DNA of 64,000 bases from the NCBI RefSeq assembly GCF_014633365.1, contig NC_068347.1, forward strand, positions 26,514,493 to 26,578,492, given 5' to 3'. The notes beneath the pieces were generated by a model that was not told the DNA's origin, ran no database searches, and was given only the letters and a program-made list of their open reading frames with translations. Position 1 is the first letter of the stretch, and every line of letters begins with the position of its first letter. This document shows positions 1 through 10,995 of the stretch, piece by piece. Position numbers and translations under genes: made by a program. The DNA is from Diospyros lotus. Taxonomy: Eukaryota; Streptophyta; Magnoliopsida; Ericales; Ebenaceae.

Positions 1-23
1 TTTATTGGACCTTTTTACCCTCC

Positions 24-151
24 ATGTGTGTGTGTGTCTGTGTGCGTGTGTCTATATATATATATATATATAAAAGTGGGTCACTGTTATTAATATTATT
101 ATTTTTGTCAATATTTGTGAGTGAGTTGGGGTTGGGGTTGGGGTTGGGGGT
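24..151. repeat. TG/TA microsatellites and a GGGGTT tract
   Basis: A TG-rich run (24-52) passes into a TA run (53-72). At about 127-151 there are four closely spaced G4 runs separated by TT, which has the form of a G-quadruplex. Read directly from the sequence. Confidence 0.9.
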
Positions 152-363
152 TCAATTTGTCAGCAAGGAAGCAAGCAAGCAAGCACTGGTACTTACTACA
201 CACCCACGAGCGCATCCTATTCCTTTCCTTTCCTTTCCTTCTCCCTTAGATTCGCATTTTTGGCAACAAATAAACAAGCACCCAAACAAAAAAGAAAACC
301 AAAATCTTGTCCTTTTCTCGCTTCTCTCCTGTGCTTCGTCAAAAGCCTACCAAAAAAATATTT

Positions 364-417
364 ATGACCCACCACCACCACCACCACCACCACCGGTCCA
401 CCACCACCACCACCACC
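364..417. repeat. CCA trinucleotide repeat
   Basis: Two runs of CCA triplets are separated by one CGGT interruption. In different frames they give His, Pro or Thr homopolymers. There is no sign that they are translated. Confidence 0.9.
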
Positions 418-693
418 TTCAACATTATTTCAAATCAATCCCTTTTTTATCTTTGCTGTTCAGTCCCCACAACCCCCCCCTTTTTTTTATAATATCGATT
501 CAAAAAAGAGCTATTTTCACTTAAACTTATATATCATATAAACAGGATGAAAAAACTATCTTTATCGATAATACAGAAAAGGCTTTGACGTATTGCTTAT
601 ATTTTTGGACTTATATAGAGAGTATATCATGATGGTTAATAAAGAACCCCACCCCGCCGGATTCCACGCAAAGAAAGGAGGGTTGATTTTGGA

Positions 694-848
694 CCCCCCC
701 CCCCCCCCTGTTTTCTTTATTGCTTGCTTGCTTTCTTTCTTCTTCAATGGGAAATAAACTCCAAGCAATTGCAACTGCAATTGCATGGCAAAAGCTCTCT
801 CACACACGAACACTCTGTATGGGCCCACCCCCCCCCCCCCCCCCCCCC
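694..848. repeat. Two long poly-C tracts
   Basis: Runs of about 15 C (694-708) and about 21 C (828-848) flank a region with no gene. Homopolymers of this length are prone to replication slippage and to sequencing or assembly error, so exact lengths are uncertain. Confidence 0.85.
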
Positions 849-1691
849 TTTTTGACCCGCGACTAATACACTCCCTTCATTAAAGTATTATTAAATTAAT
901 ATATTGTAATAATAACAATTAACTTATTTTCCCAGTAACTTCTTCTTCTAATAATATCTTCCCCCCCCCTCTCTCTCGTGAGCCCTTGGTGAAATTGAAA
1001 TCACCCTTTCATATCCTCTCCTCTTTACTTTTAAAATATAAACATATAATTGAATTTGGGAGGCAGGGTTTGAGGGTTTAGTATTTTTTGCCTATTTATT
1101 GTACAGGGTGGGTTGGTTGGTTGGTTGGTTGGTTGGGGATTGGTTGGCTTGAAATAGACGTTTTGAATGTTTCTTTAATTTCTTCTTCTAAGTTGTAACA
1201 CAGCCACTCTATTTTTCTTGCACCATACTCCATGGAAATTGAGGGCAAATTTGACATAACTTTCACCCCCCTCCCCCTTTTAGGAAATTATATTTACTTT
1301 TGCTTTTGCAAAAATACTTTAGGTTTTATTGTTTGTTTTCGTTTTTTAAATTTTTATTTTCTTCTTTCTCTTTTTATCAGCGGACCAATCCTTTATAACC
1401 TACAAAAGAACAAAAGAAAAAGAGTGCACATTTGACCATATAATGGAAAGTCGAAAAAGTATTGCTTTTTTTTTTTTTTTGATAAAATGTTTGTATAGTT
1501 TTTAGCTAAAATAAAAGAAATATTTTTACTATCAATAGAAGTTGATTTTATTTTATTTTATTTTTAGTGAGAGAGAAGTAGAAATAAAAGTTTGTATATG
1601 AAATAAATCGAAATATTTTCAAACAAAATTACACTCACATTTTAAATTATAGATATCACATAGTTAAACAAAATTCTCTCCACTAATCACA

Positions 1692-1922
1692 TTAAGAGTC
1701 CGTTTGATTGCACACATTTATCATGAAAAATATATAATTATTATACATTTTCTATGGAAAACAATCAAGCACTCTTAACTTTTCTATGAAAAAATATGTA
1801 TGGTACAAGTATTTAAATCTTATTTCCATAAAATTCATTTTTCAAGGGGTGGGGTAATTTTTGTTTTCTAAACAATATTACCTAGAATTAAATTCTAGGT
1901 AATGCAATCAAACACACCTTAA
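1692..1922. mobile_element. Harbinger/Tourist-like MITE, 223 bp
   Basis: The left end GAGTCCGTTTGATTGCA (from 1696) matches the reverse complement of the right end, GGTGTGTTTGATTGCA (up to 1918). Both ends are bordered by TTAA (1692-1695 and 1919-1922), so the target duplication is TTA/TAA or TTAA, as expected for PIF/Harbinger MITEs. A near-perfect palindrome lies just inside the right end (about 1880-1902). There is no coding capacity. Confidence 0.75.
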
Positions 1923-3410
1923 TATTTTTATCAATCAAAACTTTTATGTTGCTCACGTCAGACAACATAAGATTTGTCCGATATAGACAAATTCAAAAAA
2001 AAGAAAGGGGCATGAGCTCCATGAGAGATGTGACCCGTACACAACATGTTATACTATGTTTTTTGATGTGGATAATAGATCATCCTCACATTTTTGTCAT
2101 TACCAATTAAAAATATTTTTCGAACAATTCATATAAAACAATTAGTTGCCAAACAAAAAAGTAAAGAGTATAAAAACAAGTGAAACTTATTAAACAACAA
2201 TGTTCAATGATTTAAAATCAGTTTATATATATATAATATAAAAATAAAAAAGGAAATGATATTTGTTAATAAATGTTTTAAGTTTGTTGGTTAAGCCCTA
2301 CCAACTCATATCCAACTTTGAAATCCTTTTTTCTCTGCTTTTGACATTTCTAGCCGACCAAATCATAAACATAAGCAATATCAAAAGCCCACAATCACTC
2401 GAGGGGTGAAGTTACCAGGGTGCCCCTAGCTTTTGAGGTTTAGCCCCCTGTTAAGGACAAAAATTTCAAAATTTTGGCATGATTAAAGAGGGCCACCATG
2501 TTTAATGAGCCCTCTGGATACACCAAGATTTGGTTTGGTTTAGAGAAGAGGAAATCTGACCGACTTGGGTCTCTGTTAAATCATTGAGAGTAATAGGAAA
2601 CATTTGGACCCTCAAAAGGGGGAAGCTTTCCTGTTTCCTGTTGCTTTTACTTGGTGGGTCAATCCATCCTACTCTTTTGCATCTATCTATCTATCCATCT
2701 GTCTAAAAACATAATAACATGAATTGAATCTATATCACATGATTTCTTTTATATTAATTATTATGCAAAGTATCATCAATGACAGATTGGTGGCTTTTGG
2801 GGGTATTTTGACACCATGTTTATGATTACAAAGCTGTTTTCCTGATTTGGAGACTGTAGATAGCTTTTTTATTTTGTTATTAATAAAAATCTAACAAACA
2901 TTAAATAAATAAGTAAATATATCAGCATAATAGTTTTAAGAGTAACCGTTTTGTCCTTGTCACGAGAGAGTATAATGGCTTCATTGCTTACAATTAGGAA
3001 CCAATCTTCTTCTAAATAGTATTTGTTAAAATGTGCAAGATAAGATTGTATCAAAATAGGTTTTAAAATATTTTTCGGATCAAGATATGAAATGATCAAA
3101 ATAAAATTGAAAAACATTTCAAAATTTCTAACAAACTGTTTATTAAAATTTTTGAAATGTACTAAAAGACATGTGTCATTTTTTTTTATTTATAAAGACT
3201 AAAATAAATTTATTTGGAGAAGAGAGAGGGATAAATTTATTTGAAAAAACTCAGATAAAAAGTCATGTGACTTTTTTTCTAAAGGGTCGTCAGATAAATT
3301 TAATAAATATAATGAAAAATATTTTTTTTAAATATTTTTTATATCTTACTTTTTTCGATCTATATCTTAATTAACAAACACAATCTCACAAGAATTGATT
3401 CTATTTAGAA
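1923..3410. other. AT-rich noncoding stretch
   Basis: No gene, RNA or element boundary could be supported. A short ATCT microsatellite lies near 2682-2703. The few small open frames are AT-rich with Phe/Ile/Lys/Asn-biased translations typical of random AT-rich DNA. Confidence 0.6.
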
Positions 3411-4554
3411 AAATTCTATTTACAACCATATATTTTACTCTCCACAGTCATATTTTACTAAAATTTAATATCACTAAAATAAAGTAGGGGAAAAACTCAT
3501 TTTTGTCTTTCATTTGTAGCCACAGATTTGTTCTTCTCCATGCATCATCGCCAGCGGCCGCCAACTTGCTTCCTTAACAATGGCCATAAAGGTTGTTGGT
3601 CATCAAGGAAGAAGAAGGGGAGGAGATTGATGGCCATGGTGACAATGAACGACGATGACTCATGACGACGAGCAAAAAACTAAGAAGGGTCGACCAAAAC
3701 GAACATGAACAATAGACCATGGCAGTAGCTGTGACATACATAAAGAAAATGATGACGACATAGCGGTTGCCAATGGCCATCGCATGGAACACATCCCAAT
3801 CTAATGCCATGAACGCATCCAAATCCCAAGGTTCGAACGCTTGAATGTGTCCCCAAAACCTAGGTTCGGATGCCGTGAAGGCGTTCCTAAACCCCAGGGT
3901 TTTGAGATGCGTAATTCACTAACCTACACGTATATATATGTGTGTGTGTGTGTGCGCGCGCGCGCGCGCACTAACTTACGCATATAATTTTCACTCATAT
4001 AGAATATAATTTATAACTTACCAAAATATAATATATATATGTGTGTGTATGTGTAAGTTAGGAATCGGGGACACCTTCATGGCGTCTGAATCCTAGGGTT
4101 CAAGGGAACGCGTCCAAATCCTAAGATTCAGATGTGTTCATGGTGTCAAAATTGGGACGTGTTCAACGTAGTGGCCGTCAACAGCCACTATGGTGGCTAT
4201 TGTCGTCGTCGTCGTCTTCTCCATGTATGTCACAACCACTGCCATGGTCGACAGTTTGTGTTATGTTTTGGTCAACACCTTTAAATCTTCTGTTGATCGT
4301 CGTGCGTTGTTCATTGTCGCAATTGTCGCCGATCTCCTCTCTTCCTTCTTCCTTGATGACCGACAGCCTTTGTGGCCATTGTTAAAGAAGTAAGCTAGTG
4401 GCTAGAGCCACCGATAATGATGAACGGAGAAGAACATATTTGTGACTACAAATGAAAGGGCAAAAATAAGTCTTTTCTCTACTTTATTTTAGTAATATTA
4501 AATTTTAAGAAAATGTAACTATGAAGAACAAAACACATTGTTGCAAATAGAATT
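3411..4554. mobile_element. Foldback (long inverted repeat) element
   Basis: Two arms of roughly 500 bp (3411 to about 3950, and about 4045 to 4554) are diverged reverse complements over their whole length, separated by a short TA/TG/CG microsatellite loop. Matching blocks run inward in order: the outer ATTCTATTT end, the block containing ATAAAGTAG, TTTGTAG followed by TTCTTCTCC, AACAATGGCCA, GGTCATCAAGGAAGAA, then GACATACAT. The target duplication is not clear. It could be a foldback element, a MULE-type MITE or an inverted duplication. Similar-looking small open frames at 3574-3822 (-) and 4134-4385 (+) are only the two arms read in opposite directions. Confidence 0.8.
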
Positions 4555-5552
4555 GACCTTTTAGTTATAGATTTTTGCCTTGTAAATTGTGAGGCATTGG
4601 CATTGGGGTGTCCAACAAAGTCAAGAAGGATGGAAGAGGGTTTTTCCTTTGTTTTAATACAATGGTCTTTTCCAATATATTTGATTATAATTGACCAAAA
4701 TAATTTACAAGACTTCGATGGAGATTACATACATGACAGCCATGCTTAAACGAGAAGGAAATGAATAGAAAAATGGCAGTATTGTATTGAATAACATATA
4801 TCTGGCTTTAGATTGACACAGTTTATACTGCTAATATATATAATCAAAGGGCTTGCTTGGATTGGATTGGATTGGATTGGAGGCGGCAGTTGGGTTGCTT
4901 TCCACACTTCAAATCAAAATTAGTTTAATTAATTTTAAATTACAAAACCAACAGGCCCACGTACACCAATCAACCTTGTAATTTTAATTTCATTGGTGGG
5001 TTAGATACCCTGAATTGGGGGAATTAAACTAAACCCATTCCCTACTTACTTGAACGACCACGGATCATGTACCCTTCCCAACTGTTCTGCATGCGCTTCC
5101 TAATTTGTTTATAATCTTAGTTTATATTAAAACTTAAAACATACTTTTATATAAAATAGTGTGACAAAAATATATATATTTTTATAACTAAAGTTATACC
5201 AACTGTGACTTTAATAAGAAGTAACTGAGACTTACCAGAGAAATTCATACTCGAGCGCTACCACCACCTACCTACTAATGGACTCTAATAATAATTCTAA
5301 TTATTATAACATGACAAAAATATAACAAGTCTAGAATTTATATAACTCACACCATTTAATTTAATAGAATTAAAACTTTTGACTGTTGTATAAATAATAT
5401 TTATAAAGTGAACTTTATCCCAAACCAATCATCCTACGAGGCTCTAAAACCTTCTTTAAGAGCTGAATTAAAGAGCGAAAACAAAGATATACTTAAAATA
5501 AACACTTTAATGGTTTTTTTGGTTTCTCTTTAAAAAATGAATCTCACCCAAC
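4555..5552. other. Noncoding stretch with a GGATT microsatellite
   Basis: A GGATT pentanucleotide run lies at about 4857-4881. Otherwise the stretch is AT-rich unique-looking DNA in which I see no gene or element boundary. Confidence 0.6.
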
Positions 5553-6327
5553 TCATACCCCACCTATGACTAAGAGACTAGAAACTTGTGATACCAAGTT
5601 GACACTTCAGTAAATATCAACATGGTTTAACTTAACTACTTCACCCATTAACTTCACTTGAACATTAAACATGGCAAACAGTCACGACAAGTCCCATGCA
5701 AGAAATTAAACACTAGACTTTTTGACTTCTGATTCCTATTCGAGCTTGACTACTGCTAAATTGTCACCACGGAGACACACCACCTTTCCCCATGAGATTA
5801 AATAACTTTACAAAAGATTCATGCGGCCGACCTCACCCATAAAGCTTGTGATGATCGTATATTGCCTAGAAATTTACAAAACACTGTTTCACATGACCTG
5901 CCTACATCGTCCCAAACCCTAGAAGTATAGATGGACATGGGCAAGTTCTGTGAGTAGACCTGAAGAGTCCAACCCTGCCTAACTTGGTCGTATGCATCAC
6001 TAACTAAAACTCCGTTTTGTATGCATTTATGGCCTGATCATCCTAATGGCAAGCTTAAAGCATTACCTTCTTGTGGTGTGGATTGATATTCAAGCTTCAT
6101 GTTTTCTGGACTTTTTTACGTCTCCATTTTGGACACTTTGGCCTCTCCCACTTATGGATGATCAAGAACAAGAATTCAGCTTGCATCATCAGGCATTACG
6201 AGTGGTTCAAAACACAACCGTTTCCTCTGTTTACAGTAAAAAGAGGAACACAACCTTGTAGGTTGTCATGGTACTACAGGAAAACAGGCATCCAAATACA
6301 GCAGGAAAGGTTACATACACACAGTTT
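5553..6327. repeat. Direct repeat copy A flanking the Tat remnant
   Basis: This segment, starting CATACCCCACCTATGACT and ending CACACAGTT, is repeated at 14077-14758 in the same orientation with high identity. Copy A keeps about 60 bp (near 5893-5950) and about 30 bp (near 6070-6100) that are missing from copy B. It has no TG...CA ends and no tract resembling a primer site or PPT, so it does not look like an LTR. It probably represents sequence native to the region downstream of CSN6. Confidence 0.8.
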
Positions 6328-6364
6328 GGACCGTACTAACCTTTTGGGCTGCGGACCTACAGTT

Positions 6365-6791
6365 TGATACCGAGCTCGGCCCCCTAACTAGAGCTCAGCC
6401 CAAGAAGCTCGGATAGCCTTTCCATATAAGCCAAGATCCTTGCGCCAATAACATCAACTCCGAGCAACTTGCACGCTGATCCTTATCAGTCCGTAATCTT
6501 CATCGAATCCGATATCCTCGAAGATGATTCCTATCACTATCGTATATCTCGGCTCTCTGTCCTCCCATGATGGCCGACGACACACAAGACACATTCATCT
6601 TTATATAAATCGGCCTGATCACAAGTCGAGGTATGTTCTTTCCAACCCTTACTCATATTCTATTACTTTGACTCCTCATTGAATTTGAATTGAGCATCAG
6701 AGTGTTTGTAGGTGCCAACCACCCCCGTCGGATCGCAACATTCCTCTGTCACTGCAGCTAATCTTGCCAACATGTTGGGTCGGAAGGAACA
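6365..6791 (+). repeat. 5' LTR of the Tat element
   Basis: It starts TGATACCGAG and ends GGAACA, with a TATA-like TTTATATAAAT near 6600. It is followed at once by TTTGGCGCCCACCG, a sequence commonly found at the LTR-internal junction and primer site of plant Tat/Ogre-type elements. There is no partner LTR in the window, so the left boundary rests on the TG end only. Confidence 0.65.
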
Positions 6792-6867
6792 TTTGGCGCC
6801 CACCGTAAGGCTCAATAAAACTTACCTACCCAACACATCGAATCCCTAATCTCTTCTGCAACTATCC

Positions 6868-8175
6868 ATGGTCAGAACCAAAAGCCATAAAAACATGGCC
6901 TTAAACTAGGAGATTTTGAACACCACCGTCAACTATCAGGCAGAGAATCCAGCAACCATGGAGGCCTTCCTCCAAACCATCTGACAGCTTTAAGATCAAG
7001 TTGTTGAGTTAACTCGTAACCAGCAGCACAATGAGCAGGTTGTCAACGACGTAGAAGTCAGCGTCATCGACAGCTTCAAGCCACTCACACCCTCGTTCCT
7101 CCACCGTCGGCATCCTTGTACACTCCGAGTCACCCATTCTCAAAGTTCATCATGCCCATCCCCTTGTCAGAAGGATTCTGCTTTCTTGGCACATTAGAGC
7201 TATATGACCGAACCCCAAGAGCACCTAACAATGTCCAACTCTTCGGTGCTGTTAAGTGGGAAAACTGATCTGATCATGTGCCGAGCTTTTCCTAGCACTT
7301 TGAAGAAGTTTGCCTTATTGTGGTTCTCCACTTTGGAGCCAGGCTCCATCCATGACTTCTCCGAGCTTGCCACACGCTTCCTCGCCCACTTCTCTACCAA
7401 CTGAACTTATCATAAAACCTTAGCCATCTTGATTAACCTAAAGTAGGGAGAGAACGAGCTGCTCCGAGCCTTCATGCACTGATATAACCAGGAGGCCATT
7501 CAAATCAGAGATCTCAATCTTGCTATCTCACTGCATGCCATCATGACCGGGCTCTTAGCTGACTCTTTGGCTCGGAAGCCTCCCACCTACCTTGATGAAC
7601 TTTGAGTGCGAGCAGCTGGCTATATAAATGTGGAAGAAGTGTCGGCTGCCAGACGCAGTAGCTCCCAACCACGAGTCCAGCCACAGTCGAACCAACGGTC
7701 AGGCCCATCCACCGAGTATCACTGCCACTCGAAGAGAGAGCCCGGACGCAGGAAAGAAAACAAGGACTGAGCCAAGGGGCGAAGAGAGCCGCCCTGGTTG
7801 TGCTATGATGCTTATACCTTGCTGACGACAAGGAGAGATCGAATCTTCCAAGAAATATACAATTCGCAGATAATTCCATGTCCTGAGGTTAGAGCTCGGC
7901 CTAACCTCAGCCCTAACGTGGACACCAGCAAGCGCTGTGATTACCATCATATGTTCGGCCACATGACAGAAGAATGCACTACCCTCAAAGACCAGATCAA
8001 GAAGCTAGTCAGAGAAAGCCACCTCCATCGATATGTTTATAAAAGGCAGAGTCGGAGCAGAGAGCCACGTGATGACCGGCGCTCGAGAAGAAGCCATAGC
8101 CCACAAAGAAGACCCAAAGCCGAAAGAGGTCAGGAAGCCAGGATAAGATCTTTTTCACCGATGAGGACTATGTAG
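6868..8175 (+). pseudogene. Tat gag remnant
   Basis: Starting at the ATG at 6868, several frames broken by stops give a gag-like protein. The best-preserved part (7798-8175) includes CDYHHMFGHMTEEC followed by TLKDQIKKLVRESHL, which matches the conserved C-terminal end of Tat/Ogre gag with its zinc-knuckle-like Cys/His cluster. An Arg/Ser/His-rich basic tail follows. At least five in-frame stops are visible, so it is not functional. Confidence 0.7.
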
Positions 8176-8199
8176 GGATCGACTAGAATTTGGACGATC

Positions 8200-8603
8200 C
8201 CATGGTGATATCCGTAGTTGCGACTAACTTCATCATCAAAAAGGTCCTAGTAGACCAAGGGAACTTAGCCGACTTGCTATACTTGTCAACTTTGAAGAAA
8301 CTAGGAATTCCCGAAGTGGAGTTGAAGCTATTCAATGAAAACATAGTCAGCTTCTCAAGGTAGCAGGTGAATGTAAAGGGATACATAGAGTTGTTGACGA
8401 CGTTCGGGTCAGTACCATTACTTAACACGATCAATGTCAGGTACTTGGTGGTTGATTACCAGACGCCTTACAATGCCCTACTGGGCTGCCTGTCCCTTAA
8501 TTCTTTGGGCATAGTCATTTCCACTCCGCATTTGGCGATGAAATTTCTGGTCTTGTCCACTAAGGTTAGAGTGGTCCACGCTAACCAAAAGGAGGCCCAA
8601 TAA
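8200..8603 (+). pseudogene. Tat aspartic protease remnant
   Basis: The peptide around 8245-8300 reads VDQGNLADLLYLSTLKKLGI, where the family has an Asp-Thr/Ser-Gly catalytic triad. The Thr/Ser is replaced, so the active site is lost. Downstream, YNALLGCLSLNSLGIVISTPH matches the typical protease end of the lineage. A stop interrupts the frame near 8360. Confidence 0.65.
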
Positions 8604-8989
8604 TGCAACAATGACAACTTGAGGGTTTAATGCTCCCTGCTTGGAGGGGGAAACCACAACAACCAGATCGCTGCCCCCAGTAGCTGAGCCATAGATCATA
8701 GTGTGAACATGGCAGAGTTAGACCCGTGGTTTGAATTCCCGACTAACCGACCACAAGCCACAAAAGAGCTACTTCCCTTGAGCTTGGGGGCCCGTCCGGA
8801 GCAGAACACTAGAGTTAGCGCCACACTTCCCCATGACCTCCAAGAATAGTTGACCATGTTGCTACTGCGAAATGCTAACCTTTTCGATTGGACACCCGCA
8901 AACATGTCGAGCCTTGACCTGTCCTTCATTTGCCATAAGTTGGCCTTAGATTCCAACTTGAGGTTGGTTGCGAAAAGGAAAAGAAAGTT

Positions 8990-9308
8990 AGGTTAGGAAA
9001 GGTTGCAGGCAGTAGCTGAAGAGGCGTCAAAGCTCTTCCAAGTTGGGTTTATAAGGGAAGAACATTATACTACCTGGCTGTCAAATATGGTTGATAGTAA
9101 AGAAGTCATCGGGAAAATTGAGGATGTGTGTGGACTTCATCGACTTGAACAAAGCATGTCTAAAGGATTCCTACCCCTTACCAAATATCGATTGGCTTGT
9201 GGATGGAGCCTCGGGATATCGATATCTCAGCTTTGTGGACACTTACTTGGGGTATAATAAAATCCAGATGTACTCGGATGACAAAGAAAATAAAGCTTCA
9301 TCACCGAG
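8990..9308 (+). pseudogene. Tat reverse transcriptase, N-terminal half
   Basis: Two frames together show the RT start: an EEASKL...GFIREEHYTTWLSN block, then GKLRMCVDFIDLNKACLKD (the conserved VDFxDLNKAxxKD motif) and GYNKIQMYSDD. Frameshifts separate the pieces. The frame is cut at 9308 by insertion of the LTR element at 9309-12706, which duplicated CCGAG. On the far side the RT continues at 12712. Confidence 0.75.
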
Positions 9309-9682
9309 TGTCATGACCCAAGAATCTATAGAGGGCAATATAGTAATAGGTTAATAATAGTTGTTAGAAGATATTTTAGATATTTTAGCAAGTGGTTAGA
9401 AGCACATGGGAGCATATGCTAGGCTGTTAGAAGGCAAATAGGCCTATAAAAGGTTGCTGTAATGGTTTGTTTCCTTATCCAGAATTAATGAATTGAATAC
9501 TATTTTCTCTCTAATATTCCACTCTTTCTCTCTCGTTCTTCTTCCTCTTTCTTCTATTCTTCTATTTCTCCCTCTCTTTCTCTTAATATCTCTCCCTCCT
9601 TCTATTGATTTCCCCCCTCCATCAATCTGATTTTCTTCCCCATTTCCCCTTTTAACCTATCACGAACCTTAGGTTCGTGACA
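9309..9682 (+). repeat. 5' LTR of element A
   Basis: TG...CA ends, 374 bp, with a TATA-like CTATAAAAGG near 9452 and a CT-rich 3' half. It is followed directly by the Met-tRNA primer site. Confidence 0.92.
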
Positions 9683-10995
9683 ATTGGTATCAGAGCAGTC
9701 AATCCTTGGCTGTAGGTTTGATTTCAGTGGACGAGACCGATGAAATAAATTTCAGTGATTGAGCTCCAGATCGAGGAGGCCTCAAGGCGACTACTGTGAG
9801 GTGAGCGATTGTTGGTGATTGAGGCAGCTGGGCTTGAGACTATCCAAGTGGTCCAGTGAATCCAACGGAATCGGAAGTCCTAAAGCTGGTTGATCGCGAT
9901 TGGTGAGGGAGTCCGTCAAATGCGTTCTCGAAAACTCGGGCCTGTCGTTTGCGCATCGTCTGGCGAATTCAAGTAGCAGTGTCGGTGGGGAGTCAAGTTG
10001 CCTAAGGCGAGGACAAGACTCACTTCAGAGGTGACTTTGAAGGACGGTAGCGGAGCCGACATTGGCCATCCAGGCAAGCTTAGGGAGCGACAGTAGCGGT
10101 GCAGGTTGGTCGGACAACTGGAGTGAGTGACTAGAGGGTGATGCGAACGGCCAGGAGGTCGCGATTTGGACGTGGGAGTGTTGCGATGCAATGGGTTGGA
10201 CTCGGGGGTGTCTCGATACAGCGAGTGTTGCGATTTGGACTCGGGAATGGGTGTAGCTATTGAACTAACAGTGAGTTCTGGTGATTTTGGAATCAGAGGC
10301 GATTGCAAGTGGGCTGGGAGCCTTGGACGGTGATTGAGTTGAGAAGAACTGCCATTAATTTCTAGGGCGACTAGGCTAATTTGATCCGACAGTGCCTTCA
10401 GTGAGCAAGGAAGGCTGTCAATTAAGAATCAGCTGCAAGTGGAGAAGCCGAGCAAAGTAATTTTGGCTGGGAATTGAAGACGACACAAGCCAAGAGAGTG
10501 TCGACGGTGATACTGGTTCTTGGTGGCTCTGAAGGTGGCGGAATAGGTCTTGGATCTCGGCTAAGAATCCTAGCAATTTCAGTAACTAATTCCAGCAAGC
10601 TCGTAGCAGCTGGGAGTGTAGTTTTGAAGGCATTCCTAAGCCGATGAACCTCAGCCATTGAGTGACAGAAGCGTGACAGAGCAGCGGAAGTGTGGTGAAC
10701 CTTGTTGAAGAATCGAGAAGTGGATTTTCCGTGTTTGAGATTTAAGTCGGAAGGAAACAAGGTTGTTCGGAAATTAACAGCAAGCAGTCCAGGCTGTCTA
10801 GGGTGCATTCACATCGATTATTGGCTGTGATCTCTATTCAGAATTTGAAGGAGACTCCTAGAGCAGTTCAGTGATTCTCAATTGCTGCGATTTCGATTAT
10901 AATTTTCGGCTGACAGTTAAGACGGTTTAGAAGACTCTTGAAGGCCGATCAAGTCACTGGGTGATTGGGTGAGGCAATTATAGAAGGAAATCAGG
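9683..10995 (+). other. Untranslated leader of element A
   Basis: About 1.3 kb lies between the primer site and the ORF, and no plus-strand frame is open. The text is built from recurring short words (GGCGATT, GATTTGGACTCGGG, GTGATTG...), as if by local duplication. Open frames on the minus strand (9916-10308 and 10422-10808) are probably chance frames. Confidence 0.6.

Larger units (their letters stand above)
1..1691. other. Noncoding, microsatellite-rich flank
   Basis: No supportable gene was found on either strand. Short open frames here translate simple repeats (runs of Ile/Tyr, Pro, His or Thr) and have no domain-like composition. The stretch holds CA/TG, TA, CCA, GGTT (about 1107-1137) and poly-C tracts. 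It could be a promoter or UTR of a gene lying left of the window, but nothing in it proves that. Confidence 0.6.

Noticed and set aside
24..524. 166-codon open frame at the left edge
   Set aside because: Its translation is homopolymeric (Ile-Tyr, Gly-Leu, Pro, His runs) and made from microsatellites; no domain or codon bias.
3574..4393. Mirror-image small ORFs on opposite strands with similar proteins
   Set aside because: They are the two arms of one inverted repeat read outward; not independent genes.
6028..6092. Possible gene fragments in direct repeat copy A
   Set aside because: Short frames are not conserved in copy B, which has deletions that break them.
9916..10808. Minus-strand ORFs of 130 and 128 codons in the leader of element A
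   Set aside because: They lie opposite the element's leader, have no domain, and are explained by local word repeats.
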